From Cypionkella aquatica (lineage in GTDB: Bacteria > Pseudomonadota > Alphaproteobacteria > Rhodobacterales > Rhodobacteraceae): a stretch of DNA of 64,000 bases. Under the pieces are notes generated by a model, which searched no databases, had not been told where the DNA came from, and saw only the letters and a list, made by a program, of their open reading frames with translations. Made by a program: the position numbers and the translations under genes. How positions within the stretch are numbered: position 1 is the first letter of the stretch; each line of letters opens with the position of its first letter. The stretch covers positions 11,109 through 75,108 of the forward strand of contig NZ_BSPP01000008.1 in NCBI RefSeq assembly GCF_030161095.1. Direction: 5' to 3'. Below are positions 25,747 through 35,274 of the stretch, piece by piece.

Positions 25747-26607
25747 ATGACCAGAACCGTTTACCTCAATGGCGCCTATCTGCCGGAAGCCGAAGCCAAA
25801 GTTTCGATCTTTGACCGCGGCTTTCTGATGGCGGATGGCGTCTATGAAGTCACCTCGGTGCTGGATGGCAAGCTGATCGACTTTGGCGGCCATTGTGTGC
25901 GCCTTGCCCGCAGCCTGTCAGAGCTTGAGATGCAAAACCCGCACAGCGATGCCGAATGGCTGGCGATCCACCGCGAACTGGTGGCTGTGAACGCCATTGA
26001 AGACGGTATGGTCTATCTGCAAGTCACCCGTGGCAATCCGGGGGATCGTGATTTCGCCTATCCGTCCGATGACGTAACCCCGACGGTTGTGCTGTTCACC
26101 CAAGCCAAGCCGGGTTTGGCGGATAACCCAGCCGCAAAGGTCGGCATAAAGGTGATCTCGATCCCGGATATTCGCTGGGGGCGGCGCGACATCAAGACGG
26201 TGCAGCTTTTGTATCCGTCGATGGGGAAAATGGCTGCGAAAAAGGCCGGGGTGGATGACAGCTGGTTTGTCGAGGATGGCGTGGTGACTGAAGGCACCTC
26301 GAACAACGCCTATATCGTCAAGGGCAACAAGATCATCACCCGCCAGCTTTCCAGCGACATCCTGCACGGCATCACCCGCGCCGCAGTGCTGCGCTTTGCG
26401 GTTGAGGCACAGATGGAGGTCGAAGAGCGCGCGTTTTCCATCGACGAAGCGCAGGCCGCGGATGAGGCGTTCATCACCTCGGCCAGCGCGTTTGTCATGC
26501 CAGTGGTCGAGATTGACGGTGCCGCCGTGGGTGCAGGTAAACCGGGCCATGTCGTAGCCCGGCTGCGCGAGATTTATCTGGACGAAATGCGCAAAGCGGC
26601 TGTGTAA
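25747..26607 (+). CDS. D-amino-acid transaminase-like (fold-type IV) aminotransferase
   Basis: A 286-aa class IV aminotransferase. The PLP lysine is in RRDIKTVQLLYPSMGKM (near 143) and the family segment EGTSNNAYIV follows near 182. The starting motif NGAYLPEAEAKVSIFDRGF is that of D-alanine aminotransferase (Dat), which supplies D-glutamate or moves amino groups between D-amino acids. Branched-chain or ADC-lyase activities occur in the same fold. A strong AAGGAGAG site precedes the ATG. Confidence 0.85.
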   Translation: MTRTVYLNGAYLPEAEAKVSIFDRGFLMADGVYEVTSVLDGKLIDFGGHCVRLARSLSELEMQNPHSDAEWLAIHRELVAVNAIEDGMVYLQVTRGNPGDRDFAYPSDDVTPTVVLFTQAKPGLADNPAAKVGIKVISIPDIRWGRRDIKTVQLLYPSMGKMAAKKAGVDDSWFVEDGVVTEGTSNNAYIVKGNKIITRQLSSDILHGITRAAVLRFAVEAQMEVEERAFSIDEAQAADEAFITSASAFVMPVVEIDGAAVGAGKPGHVVARLREIYLDEMRKAAV

Positions 26608-26613
26608 AGCTGC

Positions 26614-26644
26614 GGCCCGGTTTTTCATCGTGGAAAACCGGGCC
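26614..26644. terminator. terminator hairpin between convergent genes
   Basis: GGCCCGGTTTT and AAAACCGGGCC form an 11-bp stem with a loop of about nine bases, between the stop codons of the transaminase gene and the RTX gene. Its A/T-flanked symmetric shape could serve both strands. Confidence 0.65.
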
Positions 26645-26655
26645 ACGCCAATCCG

Positions 26656-27612
26656 TCAGTTCTGAATCAGCGTCACTTGCGCAATCGCAAAATTCGTGGC
26701 GTTGGTCAGATAGGCAAGCTCGATAGTCTGCGCTGGATCGGTGTTGTTTTCCAAGCCAAGCGTCACATTGCCGGTTGCGGTGTCGGTTTGTGAAAATAGC
26801 GTCCATTGCGTCAGATCGGCAATCGCGCTGTCAACATGCAGCTCGAGGCTATCTGCATTGCCGTCATAATCGCCCACGGTGACGGCTTCAGCTTCGTCGC
26901 GTTCATGCACGGTGACCATCAGATCATCGCCGGCACCGCCAAGCAAAGTGTCGCCATCATCGCCGACCAAAACATCGTCGCCCGCCCCGCCCGAGACTTG
27001 ATCCGCCGCATCGTCTGCGGTTTCCCAGCCATCTAACTGGTTGTCGGTCGCCGAAATCTCATCATCGCCATCGCCACCGTCCAGAGTGTTCTCTCCCGCA
27101 TAATCCCAGATGGAATCATTGCCTGCGCCACCAAAAACCTGATCGTCGCCCAACTGGCCGTAAGCAAATGCATCTTGAGAAATCTCGGGGCTGACCCAGT
27201 TGGTGTCATTCCCATCGCCAAGGTCGATGCTGTCATCGCCCTCTTCACCCAGCACGACATCATCGCCGCGTCCACCAAGCAAGGTGTCATCGCCGAAGTA
27301 GCCCAGCACGGTATCATCATCCGCGCCACCATTCACATAATCATCGCCAAGGTGACCATCGACGATATCATTGCCAAAGCCGCCCCGGATTGTGTCGTCT
27401 CCGGCAAAGCCGACCAGTGAATCATCTCCACCATTGCCCGAGATCACATCCGCCCCGGTGGTGCCAAGAAGGGTGTCATTGCTCTCGCCGCCCGACAACG
27501 TATCGCCCGGCTGTTCGGGTTCTGGGTCATCGTTGTGATCATCAGAGCCGGAAAAGGCAAAGCCTAACAAAGGTATGGCAAGCAACAACAAAAATTCCAT
27601 TCGGGCACCCAT
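26656..27612 (-). CDS. RTX-type calcium-binding repeat protein
   Basis: A 318-aa acidic protein. A short hydrophobic N-terminus (MEFLLLLAIPLLGFAF) is followed by about ten nonapeptide repeats of GGxGxDxhx form (for example GNGGDDSLVG, GGFGNDIVDG, GGRGDDVVLG, GGAGDDVLVG) over residues 45-225, which bind calcium in a beta-roll. A beta-rich C-terminal tail of about 90 residues follows. It is likely exported or surface-anchored; no partner secretion genes are nearby. The ATG at 27612 (GAGAG before it) is used, with ATG 27600 possible. Confidence 0.88.
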   Translation of the reverse strand: MGARMEFLLLLAIPLLGFAFSGSDDHNDDPEPEQPGDTLSGGESNDTLLGTTGADVISGNGGDDSLVGFAGDDTIRGGFGNDIVDGHLGDDYVNGGADDDTVLGYFGDDTLLGGRGDDVVLGEEGDDSIDLGDGNDTNWVSPEISQDAFAYGQLGDDQVFGGAGNDSIWDYAGENTLDGGDGDDEISATDNQLDGWETADDAADQVSGGAGDDVLVGDDGDTLLGGAGDDLMVTVHERDEAEAVTVGDYDGNADSLELHVDSAIADLTQWTLFSQTDTATGNVTLGLENNTDPAQTIELAYLTNATNFAIAQVTLIQN

Positions 27613-27728
27613 AAATTACTCTCGCACTCAGCTAGCTGGGTACAGCGCTGCGTGTCAAATTTTGGCGTAATTTTGCCGCAAATTCACTACAATTTCAAAG
27701 TGATGCAGGAATTGTTTCCAAAGCCGCG

Positions 27729-28460
27729 CTATTCCGTCAGCCCCGCCAACACTTCGGCCAGAATCGGGGCAAGCCGCAGTGCCCAAGCCTGCTGCTCGGC
27801 CTCTGTCCCGATCAGATCATTGCGCAGTTCGATCAAAGTGTTGTGCCGCCCCGGCTGCAACGCGTGCATGTCAATCGCGTCGCCGGGAAGATGGCCCGCA
27901 TAGGGCTCGTTATCGCCAATGCAAAGATCGGCCTCGGCGTGAAGCCGTGCGATCAGCGGTTTGGAAAAACGCTCGTCCAGATGGCTATAAAGCACACCGA
28001 CATGCCAAGGGCGCGGCGGGCGGCCCTTCAGGCACGGTGTGAAGGAATGGATTGCCAGAATCACCGTGTCCGGTTGCCGTGCGGCAAGCCGCGCATAGGC
28101 CGAGTGATAAGGTCGGTAAAGGGTGGCAAGACGGCGCTCGGTTTCCTCGGGTCCGACATGGCGGTTTGCGGGAATGATCGTGCCGTCATAAAGCTTCATC
28201 ACCAGTGTCGGATCATCCTCGCCACGGTTGGGATCAATCACCAACCGGCTGAAATCCGAACAAATCACCGGGCTGTCGAGCGCTACGCCCAAAGCCCGCG
28301 CCAAGCCGGCAGCGCCGACATCATAGGCGATGTGGCGCGCCATATCGGCAGCGCTGATGCCCAAACTGCCGCCCAATTCATCAGGAACCCGGTTGGTTGC
28401 ATGATCACACGTCACCAACCAGCGCCCCGGCCTGTTTTCGCCCGAAATCGTAAATGCCAT
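27729..28460 (-). CDS. N-formylglutamate amidohydrolase family protein
   Basis: A 243-aa protein of the N-formylglutamate amidohydrolase (HutG-like) family, seen in LVTCDHATNRVP (near 15), DVGAAGLARALG, SDFSRLVIDPNRG and AIHSFTPCLKG. The family hydrolyses N-formylglutamate, but distant members act on other N-acyl amino acids. Several ATGs are close together; 28460 has GGA at the best distance, while 28466 or 28481 would add a few residues. It stands alone, divergent from pyk. Confidence 0.85.
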   Translation of the reverse strand: MAFTISGENRPGRWLVTCDHATNRVPDELGGSLGISAADMARHIAYDVGAAGLARALGVALDSPVICSDFSRLVIDPNRGEDDPTLVMKLYDGTIIPANRHVGPEETERRLATLYRPYHSAYARLAARQPDTVILAIHSFTPCLKGRPPRPWHVGVLYSHLDERFSKPLIARLHAEADLCIGDNEPYAGHLPGDAIDMHALQPGRHNTLIELRNDLIGTEAEQQAWALRLAPILAEVLAGLTE

Positions 28461-28597
28461 GCTCATTCCGTCACAATCCATCAACTTCCGACATTTATGC
28501 TACCGCTACCGAAACCGCCAGTTGCCCCGCACGTCAGATTGATCCATAAGACGCGCGGCCCACCACGAAAAATGAACGCGACGAAAAGGAACAAGGC

Positions 28598-30046
28598 ATG
28601 AGACGCCTTCGGAACGTAAAGATCGTGGCCACTTTGGGCCCGGCCTCCAGCGACTATAAAATGATCCGCGCGCTGTTTGAGGCTGGGGCCGATGTGTTCC
28701 GCCTGAACATGAGCCACGGCACCCATGCCGAGCAGGCCGCGCGCCATGCCATCATCCGTCAGGTAGAGGCCGACACCGGCCGCCCGATCGCGATTCTGGC
28801 CGATCTTCAGGGGCCAAAGCTGCGCGTTGGCGTCTTCGCCAATCCGGCGGGCGAAGAGCTGGTCGAGGGTGCCGATTTCCGCATGGATCTCAGCAGCACG
28901 CCCGGCGATGCCACCCGCGTGCAGCTGCCGCATCCCGAGATTTTCGCAGCCTTGGAGCCGGGCGCTTCGCTGCTGGTCAATGACGGCAAGATCCGCGTGC
29001 GGGTCAAGGATTGTGGCCGCGACTATGCCAATTGCGTGGTCGAAGTTGGCGGCATGATTTCCAACCGCAAGGGCGTCAACGTGCCCGACGTGGTGCTGCC
29101 CTTGGCGGCTTTGTCGGCCAAAGACCGCGAAGATCTGGAATTCGCCTGCGAGTTGGGCGTGGATTGGTTGGCGCTGTCCTTCGTGCAGCGCCCCGAAGAC
29201 GTGATCGAAGCGCGCCAACTGGCACGCGGTCGCGCCTCGATCCTGTCGAAAATCGAAAAACCTGCCGCAGTGAAAGCCTATGACGCGATTCTGCGGGTAT
29301 CCGATGGGATCATGGTCGCCCGTGGCGATCTGGGTGTGGAACTGCCGGTGACTTCGGTGCCGCCGATCCAGAAGCGCCTTGTGCGCGGCGCGCGCGCTGC
29401 CGCCAAACCGGTGATCGTCGCCACCCAGATGCTCGAATCCATGATCGAAGCGCCGGTGCCAACCCGCGCCGAAGTCTCGGACGTGGCAACCGCGATCTAT
29501 GAAGGCGCAGATGCGATCATGCTGTCGGCCGAATCGGCTGCGGGCAAATATCCGATCGAAGCTGTCACCACGATGAACAACGTGGCGCTGTCGGTGGAAA
29601 AAGACCCGACCTATCGTCAGGTGATCGAGGCGAGCCGCGTGGTTCACCGCGAAACCATCGCCGATGGCATCGTCGCCGCCGCGCGTGAAATCGCCGAAGC
29701 CACCAATATCAAGGCCATCGTCTGCTTCTCACTGACCGGCAACACGGCGGCACTTGTGGCGCGTGAACGGCCCCGCGTGCCGATTATCGCGCTGACCCCG
29801 CTGATGTCTTCGGCCCGCCGGATGGCGCTGACCTGGGGCGCGCATTGCGCGATCACCGAACCGCAGGAACGCTTCAAAGGCGCGGTTCTAGCCGCCGTTC
29901 ATGCCGCCCGCGTCGATGGCTTTGCCGGTGTCGAAGATATGATCGTCGTCACCGCCGGTGTGCCGTTCAACGTCAAAGGCACCACCAACATCCTGCGTGT
30001 CGCCCCTTGCGATGAACGGTTGATTTCCAGCGTCGACCCGGAATAA
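28598..30046 (+). CDS. pyk: pyruvate kinase
   Basis: A 482-aa cytoplasmic glycolytic enzyme. Motifs are VATLGPASSDYKMIRALFEAG, RLNMSHG, DLQGPKLRVG, LSFVQRPEDV, the active-site stretch SKIEKPAAV with MVARGDLGVELP, and TQMLESMIEAPVPTRAEVSD. It makes pyruvate and ATP from phosphoenolpyruvate. Length and C-terminal regulatory domain are normal. A strong terminator follows. Confidence 0.95.
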   Translation: MRRLRNVKIVATLGPASSDYKMIRALFEAGADVFRLNMSHGTHAEQAARHAIIRQVEADTGRPIAILADLQGPKLRVGVFANPAGEELVEGADFRMDLSSTPGDATRVQLPHPEIFAALEPGASLLVNDGKIRVRVKDCGRDYANCVVEVGGMISNRKGVNVPDVVLPLAALSAKDREDLEFACELGVDWLALSFVQRPEDVIEARQLARGRASILSKIEKPAAVKAYDAILRVSDGIMVARGDLGVELPVTSVPPIQKRLVRGARAAAKPVIVATQMLESMIEAPVPTRAEVSDVATAIYEGADAIMLSAESAAGKYPIEAVTTMNNVALSVEKDPTYRQVIEASRVVHRETIADGIVAAAREIAEATNIKAIVCFSLTGNTAALVARERPRVPIIALTPLMSSARRMALTWGAHCAITEPQERFKGAVLAAVHAARVDGFAGVEDMIVVTAGVPFNVKGTTNILRVAPCDERLISSVDPE

Positions 30047-30052
30047 CCTGTT

Positions 30053-30112
30053 ATACAGGCCAAATTGGTTGACTGGCCAGCTTTGGCCAGAAGCCGTTTG
30101 GCCTGTATTTTT
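30053..30112 (+). terminator. terminator after pyk
   Basis: ATACAGGCCAAA (30053-30064) pairs with TTTGGCCTGTAT (30097-30108), with an inner stem CTGGCCA/TGGCCAG, followed by a T run. This is a strong nested intrinsic terminator. Confidence 0.8.
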
Positions 30113-30127
30113 ACAAGGTAGTTCTGC

Positions 30128-30352
30128 ATGAGCAACGACCAGATTCTTGTCATCGGCATTATCATCTGTGCTTTGGCAATTCCCTCGCTGCTAGCGGCTT
30201 ATTCAGAAAGCCGCCCCCCCCGCGCGGGTGCGATCATGGTGCTGATCGGGGGCGTTTTGCTGGTGTTCGCGCTGACCCAAAAGCCCACTGGCTACCGTTT
30301 TGACGAAATTCCGCATATTTTTGTGCAGGTTATCGCTGACGTGATCCGCTAG
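30128..30352 (+). CDS. small membrane protein of unknown function
   Basis: A 74-aa protein with two hydrophobic helices (ILVIGIIICALAIPSLLAAY, then AGAIMVLIGGVLLVFAL) separated by a short Pro/Arg loop, and a C-terminal amphipathic end. No functional motif. It lies between pyk and the rpmI-rplT pair on the same strand. The two clear helices argue for a real gene; the function is unknown. Confidence 0.6.
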   Translation: MSNDQILVIGIIICALAIPSLLAAYSESRPPRAGAIMVLIGGVLLVFALTQKPTGYRFDEIPHIFVQVIADVIR

Positions 30353-30503
30353 ACACTCCGTATCGGTGCTGCCGTAATTGGCACGGTTCTGTTGCATTGC
30401 CTCTTGCACCTTGGCCCGCGCCCCCCTATAGCACCCTCTCGAATACCCCGCAGTGCTGGCCAACGTGGCATGCCAAGCACCGCCTGAAACCATGGAGATG
30501 GAA

Positions 30504-30704
30504 ATGCCCAAGATGAAGACCAAGTCGGCGGCGAAGAAGCGTTTCAGCTTCACGGCCTCCGGTCGGGTGAAAGCCGGCGTCGCCGGCAAACGCCACGGCA
30601 TGATCAAACGCACGACGAAATTCATTCGTGACGCGTCCGGCACCATGTTGCTGAACCCGTCCGACGCGAAGATCGTCAAGAAATACATGCCCTACGACCG
30701 GTAA
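30504..30704 (+). CDS. rpmI: 50S ribosomal protein L35
   Basis: A 66-aa very basic protein with the L35 pattern [14 protein letters not shown] and [12 protein letters not shown]. The start is ATG 30504, after GGAGATGGAA. It lies 12 bases before rplT, the standard rpmI-rplT pair. Confidence 0.96.
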   Translation: MPKMKTKSAAKKRFSFTASGRVKAGVAGKRHGMIKRTTKFIRDASGTMLLNPSDAKIVKKYMPYDR

Positions 30705-30716
30705 GGAGAGCAACCG

Positions 30717-31079
30717 ATGTCCCGCGTTAAATCCGGCGTTGTTACGCACGCCCGTCACCGCAAGGTGATCAAGAAGGCGGCTGGCTATTACGCCGCCCGC
30801 TCCACGAACTTCCGCACCGCAACGCAAGCTGTTGACAAGGCTCAACAGTATGCAACGCGCGACCGTAAGACCCGCAAGCGCAACTTCCGCGCTTTGTGGA
30901 TCCAGCGGATCAACGCCGCTGTGCGTCTGTTCGACATCGAGTTCACATACTCGCGCTTCATCAACGGTCTGGCGAAAGCTGGCATCGAGGTGGACCGCAA
31001 AGTTCTGGCCGATCTCGCCGTGCACGAGCCCGAGGCGTTCAACGCCATCGCGGCACAAGCCAAGGCAGCTTTGGCGTAA
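30717..31079 (+). CDS. rplT: 50S ribosomal protein L20
   Basis: A 120-aa basic protein matching L20: [20 protein letters not shown] at the start and [20 protein letters not shown] in the middle. It binds 23S rRNA early in assembly and often represses its own operon. AAGGAGAGCAACC precedes the ATG. A strong terminator follows. Confidence 0.96.
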   Translation: MSRVKSGVVTHARHRKVIKKAAGYYAARSTNFRTATQAVDKAQQYATRDRKTRKRNFRALWIQRINAAVRLFDIEFTYSRFINGLAKAGIEVDRKVLADLAVHEPEAFNAIAAQAKAALA

Positions 31080-31101
31080 GCCTAAGCTTGATCTACAGGA
31101 A

Positions 31102-31135
31102 AAGCCCTGCCCCTTGTGGCGGGGCTTTTTCTTTT
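31102..31135 (+). terminator. intrinsic terminator after rplT
   Basis: A G+C-rich hairpin (AGCCCTGCCCC ... GGCGGGGCT) followed by TTTTTCTTTT, 23 bases beyond the rplT stop. Confidence 0.88.
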
Positions 31136-31162
31136 GCGCAGTGCCTTGGATGCCTGTTGAAC

Positions 31163-31183
31163 CCTCCCGGGGGGGAGTATTTC
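31163..31183 (+). repeat. short intergenic motif, second copy
   Basis: The plus strand reads CCTCCCGGGGGGAGTATTTC and lies between the rplT terminator and pheS. It matches, with small differences, the motif at 21053-21071 on the opposite strand. Confidence 0.4.
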
Positions 31184-31264
31184 AAAAAGAGCAACGCAAA
31201 GCGGCGGCTTGCAAATTCAGGCTTTGGCCGCTAGCACAAAGCCGCAGGAATACCGGAGAATACG

Positions 31265-32347
31265 ATGGACGGGCTTGACGCATTGAAGGCCAAATACCTG
31301 ACCGCCGTGGCCAATGTGGCCGACGAGGCGGGGCTGGAAGATTTGCGCGTGGCCGCTCTTGGCAAAAAAGGCGAGATTTCGGCTCTGATGTCGGGTCTTG
31401 GCAAGATGGAGCCGGATCAGCGCAAGGCCGCAGGTGCGATGCTGAACGTGCTGAAAGATGAAATTGATGCGGCCCTGCGCGCTAAGAAAGCCGCCCTGGG
31501 CGATGCCGCGCTGAACGAGCGTCTGCGCTCGGAATGGCTGGATGTCACCATGCCTGCGCGTCCGCGCCGCGTGGGATCAATTCATCCGGTATCTCAGGTG
31601 ATGGAAGAACTCACCGCGATTTTCGCCGATATGGGCTTTGCGGTCGCCGAAGGCCCGCAGGTCGAATCTGATTGGTATAACTTTGACGCGCTGAACATCC
31701 CGCCGGAACACCCGGCGCGGCAGGAACATGACACGTTCTTCATGAACCGCGCCGAAGGCGATGACCGCCCGCCGCATGTGCTGCGCACGCACACCAGCCC
31801 TGTGCAAATCCGCGCCATGACCGCCCAAGGTGCCCCGATCCGCGTGATTGCACCTGGCCGCGTCTACCGCATGGATATGGACCAGACCCATACGCCGATG
31901 TTCCATCAGGTCGAAGGCCTTGCGATTGATCGCAACATCAGCATGGCCAATCTGAAATGGACGTTGGAAGAATTCTGCCGTGCCTTTTTTGAAGTGCCCT
32001 CGGTCGAGCTGCGCTTCCGCGCCAGCCACTTCCCCTTCACCGAACCGTCAGCCGAGGTCGATATCCGTTGCTCGTGGGAGGGCGGTCAGCTGAAGATCGG
32101 CCAAGGCGACAAATGGATGGAGATTCTGGGCAGTGGCATGGTGCATCCCAAGGTGCTGGCGGCGGCAGGCGTAAACGCCGCCGAATGGCAGGGCTTTGCC
32201 TTTGGCATGGGCATCGACCGCATTGCGATGCTGAAATACGGCATCCCCGATCTGCGTGCGTTTTTTGAAAGCGATCTGCGCTGGTTGCGCCACTACGGTT
32301 TTGCGGCGTTGGATATGCCAGATCTTGCAGGCGGCCTTAGCGCTTAA
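31265..32347 (+). CDS. pheS: phenylalanyl-tRNA synthetase subunit alpha
   Basis: A 360-aa class II synthetase subunit: N-terminal coiled-coil arm (residues 1-85), [19 protein letters not shown], motif 2 [20 protein letters not shown] and motif 3 [15 protein letters not shown]. It charges tRNA-Phe as an alpha2-beta2 enzyme with PheT. GGAGAATACG precedes the ATG. Unusually, pheT does not follow at once: 385 bases with a tiny opposite-strand gene intervene. Confidence 0.95.
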   Translation: MDGLDALKAKYLTAVANVADEAGLEDLRVAALGKKGEISALMSGLGKMEPDQRKAAGAMLNVLKDEIDAALRAKKAALGDAALNERLRSEWLDVTMPARPRRVGSIHPVSQVMEELTAIFADMGFAVAEGPQVESDWYNFDALNIPPEHPARQEHDTFFMNRAEGDDRPPHVLRTHTSPVQIRAMTAQGAPIRVIAPGRVYRMDMDQTHTPMFHQVEGLAIDRNISMANLKWTLEEFCRAFFEVPSVELRFRASHFPFTEPSAEVDIRCSWEGGQLKIGQGDKWMEILGSGMVHPKVLAAAGVNAAEWQGFAFGMGIDRIAMLKYGIPDLRAFFESDLRWLRHYGFAALDMPDLAGGLSA

Positions 32348-32349
32348 GA

Positions 32350-32502
32350 TTACTGGACCCGAGCGGTCAACGCCCGGGTCAGCGCACCAAATTCATGCGC
32401 GATCATCAGGTAAAGCAGCGCAGTCAGCCCCAGCATGAGGCAAATCTTGCCTACATTCAGCCGCTTGCGGTCTTTTGGGATTTCAAACATCGGGTCCATC
32501 AT
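32350..32502 (-). CDS. 50-aa single-pass membrane protein between pheS and pheT
   Basis: A short frame (MMDPMFEIPKDRKRLNVGKI start) with a charged N-terminus, one hydrophobic helix (ICLMLGLTALLYLMIAHEF) and a short tail. AGGTCAAG lies before the ATG at 32502. It reads against pheS and pheT, starting 229 bases from the pheT start and ending 2 bases from the pheS stop. The clear topology and site support a real small gene; the function is unknown. Confidence 0.55.
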   Translation of the reverse strand: MMDPMFEIPKDRKRLNVGKICLMLGLTALLYLMIAHEFGALTRALTARVQ

Positions 32503-32731
32503 GCTTGACCTATACCTGAATTCTGCCCCCAGAATATGGCAACGAACCGCCTGATCTGGCGACAACCCGTTTCCGCCCGCGAAATCCACACACGGTAAAA
32601 GTGTATCACGGCCAAAACCACCCGATTGCCTTGTGCAACCACGCAAGGCGCGTTGAAATCGCCTCACTCCGCTTCCCCTTTGCGCCCCAATGCTTTAATC
32701 CGACACTCGACAATTCCCGAAGGGCCGCGCC

Positions 32732-35140
32732 ATGAAATTCACCCTGTCTTGGTTGAAAGATCACCTCGAAACCGCGTCATCGCTTGATGACATCCTCTAC
32801 GCCCTCACCGATCTGGGGCTTGAGGTGGAGGAAGTGGTGAACCCACTGGCCAAACTCGCGCCCTTTACGCTGGCCAAGGTGATCCACGCCGAAAAACACC
32901 CCGATGCTGACAAATTGCGTGTCTGCCGGGTGATGACGGATGAGGGTGAAAAGCAGATCGTGTGCGGTGCCCCCAATGCCCGGACCGGTATCACCGTGGT
33001 GCTGTGCAAGCCCGGCGATTACGTGCCGGGCATCGACGTGACCCTTGGCATCGGCAAAATCCGTGGCGTTGAAAGCCACGGCATGATGGCCTCCGAGCGT
33101 GAGCTGGAGCTGTCGGATGAGCATAACGGCATCATCGAACTCCCCTCGGGCGAGGTCGGCCAGAAGTTCACCGATTGGCTGGCGATCAACCGCCCCGGCC
33201 TTGCCGATCCGATGATCCATGTCAAAGTCACCCCGAACCGCCCCGATGCTTTGGGCGTGCGCGGCATTGCGCGCGATCTGGCGGCGCGCGGGCTTGGGCA
33301 GCTGAAACCGCTGCCGATCCCGGCGATCAAGGGCGGTTTCGCCAGCCCGGTGCAGGTTGAAATCTCGGACGATCTGAAAACCAAAGGCTGCCCACATTTC
33401 GCTGGCCGCACCATTCGCGGCGTGACCAACGGGCCTTCACCTGATTGGCTGCAAGCCCGCCTGAAAGCCATTGGCCTGCGCCCGATCTCGGCCTTGGTCG
33501 ATATCACCAACTACTTCACCTTCGGTTTGAACCGCCCGCTGCATGTGTTTGACGCCGCCAAAGTTCACGGCAAATTGCGCGTCCACGCGGCACAGGGCGG
33601 CGAGCAATTCGCCGCACTCGATGGCAAAACCTATACACTGCGTGCAGGCCAGATGGCGATTTCTGATGACCAGGGCATTGAATCGCTTGCCGGCGTGATG
33701 GGCGGCGAAGCCTCGGGCTGCAGCCCCGAGACCACCGAAGTTTTCGTCGAATCCGCGTGGTGGGATCCGATCACCATCGCCGCGACGGGCCGCGCGCTGA
33801 AGATCAACACCGACGCCCGCTATCGGTTTGAGCGCGGCGTTGATCCCGCCTTCACCATGCCCGGCCTTGATCTGGCAACGCAAATGATCCTCGATCTGTG
33901 CGGCGGTGAGGCGTCTGATATTGCCCAAGACGGTGCCGCCCTCGACACCACCCGCGCCTACAAGCTGGACAGCGCCCGTGTGATCAGCCTTGTCGGCATG
34001 GACATTCCCGAAGCGGAACAGCGCAACACTTTGGAATCGCTGGGCTTCACCCTGAACGGCGATATGGCGACCCCGCCAAGCTGGCGGCCAGACGTTCTTG
34101 GCGAGGCTGATCTGATCGAAGAAGTCGCCCGCATCGCCTCGCTGTCGAAACTGCAAGGCAAACCCCTGCCCCGCACCACCTCGGGCGTGCCCCGTCCGAT
34201 CCTGACTCCGCTGCAAGTGCGCGAACGCACTGCGCGCCGCACCATCGCGGCGCTTGGCTACAACGAATGTGTCACCTACAGTTTCATCGACCAAACCGCC
34301 GCGACCCTGTTCGGTGGCGGCACGGATGCGGTCCGCGTCGACAATCCGATCTCGTCCGAGATGTCGCATCTGCGCCCCGATCTGTTGCCCGGCCTGTTGC
34401 GCGCAGCAAGCCGCAATCAGGCCCGTGGCTTTGGAGATATGGCTTTGTTCGAGGTCGGCCCGGCCTTCCAAGGCGGCGAGCCCGGCGAACAGCACCTGCA
34501 AGCCGCCGGTCTGCTGATCGGCCAAACCACGCCACGCGACCCCTACGGCAGCCGCCGCCCGGTCGATGTGTTCGACGCCAAAGCCGATGTCGAGGCAGCC
34601 TTGGCCGCGATCGGCGCGCCAGCGCGCACCCAGATCAACCGCAAAGCCGCAAGCTGGTGGCATCCCGGTCGCTCTGGCGTGATCGGCCTTGGCCCGAACA
34701 TGATGGCGACCTTTGGTGAGGTTCACCCGAAAGTGCTGGCCGAGCTTGGCGTCAAAGGCCCCGCCGTTGCCTTCACCATTCTGGTTGCCAATGTGCCGTC
34801 GCCAAAAGTGAAAACCCCGACCAAGCCGGCGCTGGCCTTGTCGGATCTGCAAGCGGTGGAGCGTGATTTCGCTTTCGTCGTCGATAAGGGCGTCGAGGCA
34901 TTGACCGCCGTGAATGCCGCCATTGGCGCTGACAAAGTGCTGATCGAAACCGTGCGGCTGTTCGACCAATTCTCGGGTGACAAGGCCGAGGCGCAAATGG
35001 GCGCGGGCAAGAAAAGCATCGCTTTGACCGTGCGTTTGCAGCCCAGCGACAAGACCCTGACCGAGGCCGATATCGAAGCCGTCTCGGCCAAGATCATCGA
35101 GAAAGTCAGCAAAGCCACTGGCGGCACCCTGCGCGGGTAA
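32732..35140 (+). CDS. pheT: phenylalanyl-tRNA synthetase subunit beta
   Basis: An 802-aa protein with the full PheT domain order: N-terminal start MKFTLSWLKDHLET, tRNA-binding domain (residues about 40-150, ADKLRVCRV), B3/B4 editing domain (about 210-370, LVDITNYFTFGLNRP), B5 (about 395-470, SWRPDVLGEADLIEEVARI), core (about 480-690) and the C-terminal anticodon-binding domain (about 705-800, starting LSDLQAVERDFAFVV). Length is normal. Confidence 0.95.
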   Translation: MKFTLSWLKDHLETASSLDDILYALTDLGLEVEEVVNPLAKLAPFTLAKVIHAEKHPDADKLRVCRVMTDEGEKQIVCGAPNARTGITVVLCKPGDYVPGIDVTLGIGKIRGVESHGMMASERELELSDEHNGIIELPSGEVGQKFTDWLAINRPGLADPMIHVKVTPNRPDALGVRGIARDLAARGLGQLKPLPIPAIKGGFASPVQVEISDDLKTKGCPHFAGRTIRGVTNGPSPDWLQARLKAIGLRPISALVDITNYFTFGLNRPLHVFDAAKVHGKLRVHAAQGGEQFAALDGKTYTLRAGQMAISDDQGIESLAGVMGGEASGCSPETTEVFVESAWWDPITIAATGRALKINTDARYRFERGVDPAFTMPGLDLATQMILDLCGGEASDIAQDGAALDTTRAYKLDSARVISLVGMDIPEAEQRNTLESLGFTLNGDMATPPSWRPDVLGEADLIEEVARIASLSKLQGKPLPRTTSGVPRPILTPLQVRERTARRTIAALGYNECVTYSFIDQTAATLFGGGTDAVRVDNPISSEMSHLRPDLLPGLLRAASRNQARGFGDMALFEVGPAFQGGEPGEQHLQAAGLLIGQTTPRDPYGSRRPVDVFDAKADVEAALAAIGAPARTQINRKAASWWHPGRSGVIGLGPNMMATFGEVHPKVLAELGVKGPAVAFTILVANVPSPKVKTPTKPALALSDLQAVERDFAFVVDKGVEALTAVNAAIGADKVLIETVRLFDQFSGDKAEAQMGAGKKSIALTVRLQPSDKTLTEADIEAVSAKIIEKVSKATGGTLRG

Positions 35141-35274
35141 GCTTGCGTTAAGACACTGGCGCGCGGGGCGTTAACCGCCCCGCGCCCCGTAAAAAGTATG
35201 GCCGCTTTCCATACGGTTTCTGGGTCATTTCCATACTGGGATTTTGCTGAAGTTTCAGCGCATTAACCACTAAA

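Noticed and set aside
33437-34996. 519-codon minus-strand frame inside pheT
   Set aside because: Antisense shadow of a complete phenylalanyl-tRNA synthetase beta gene.
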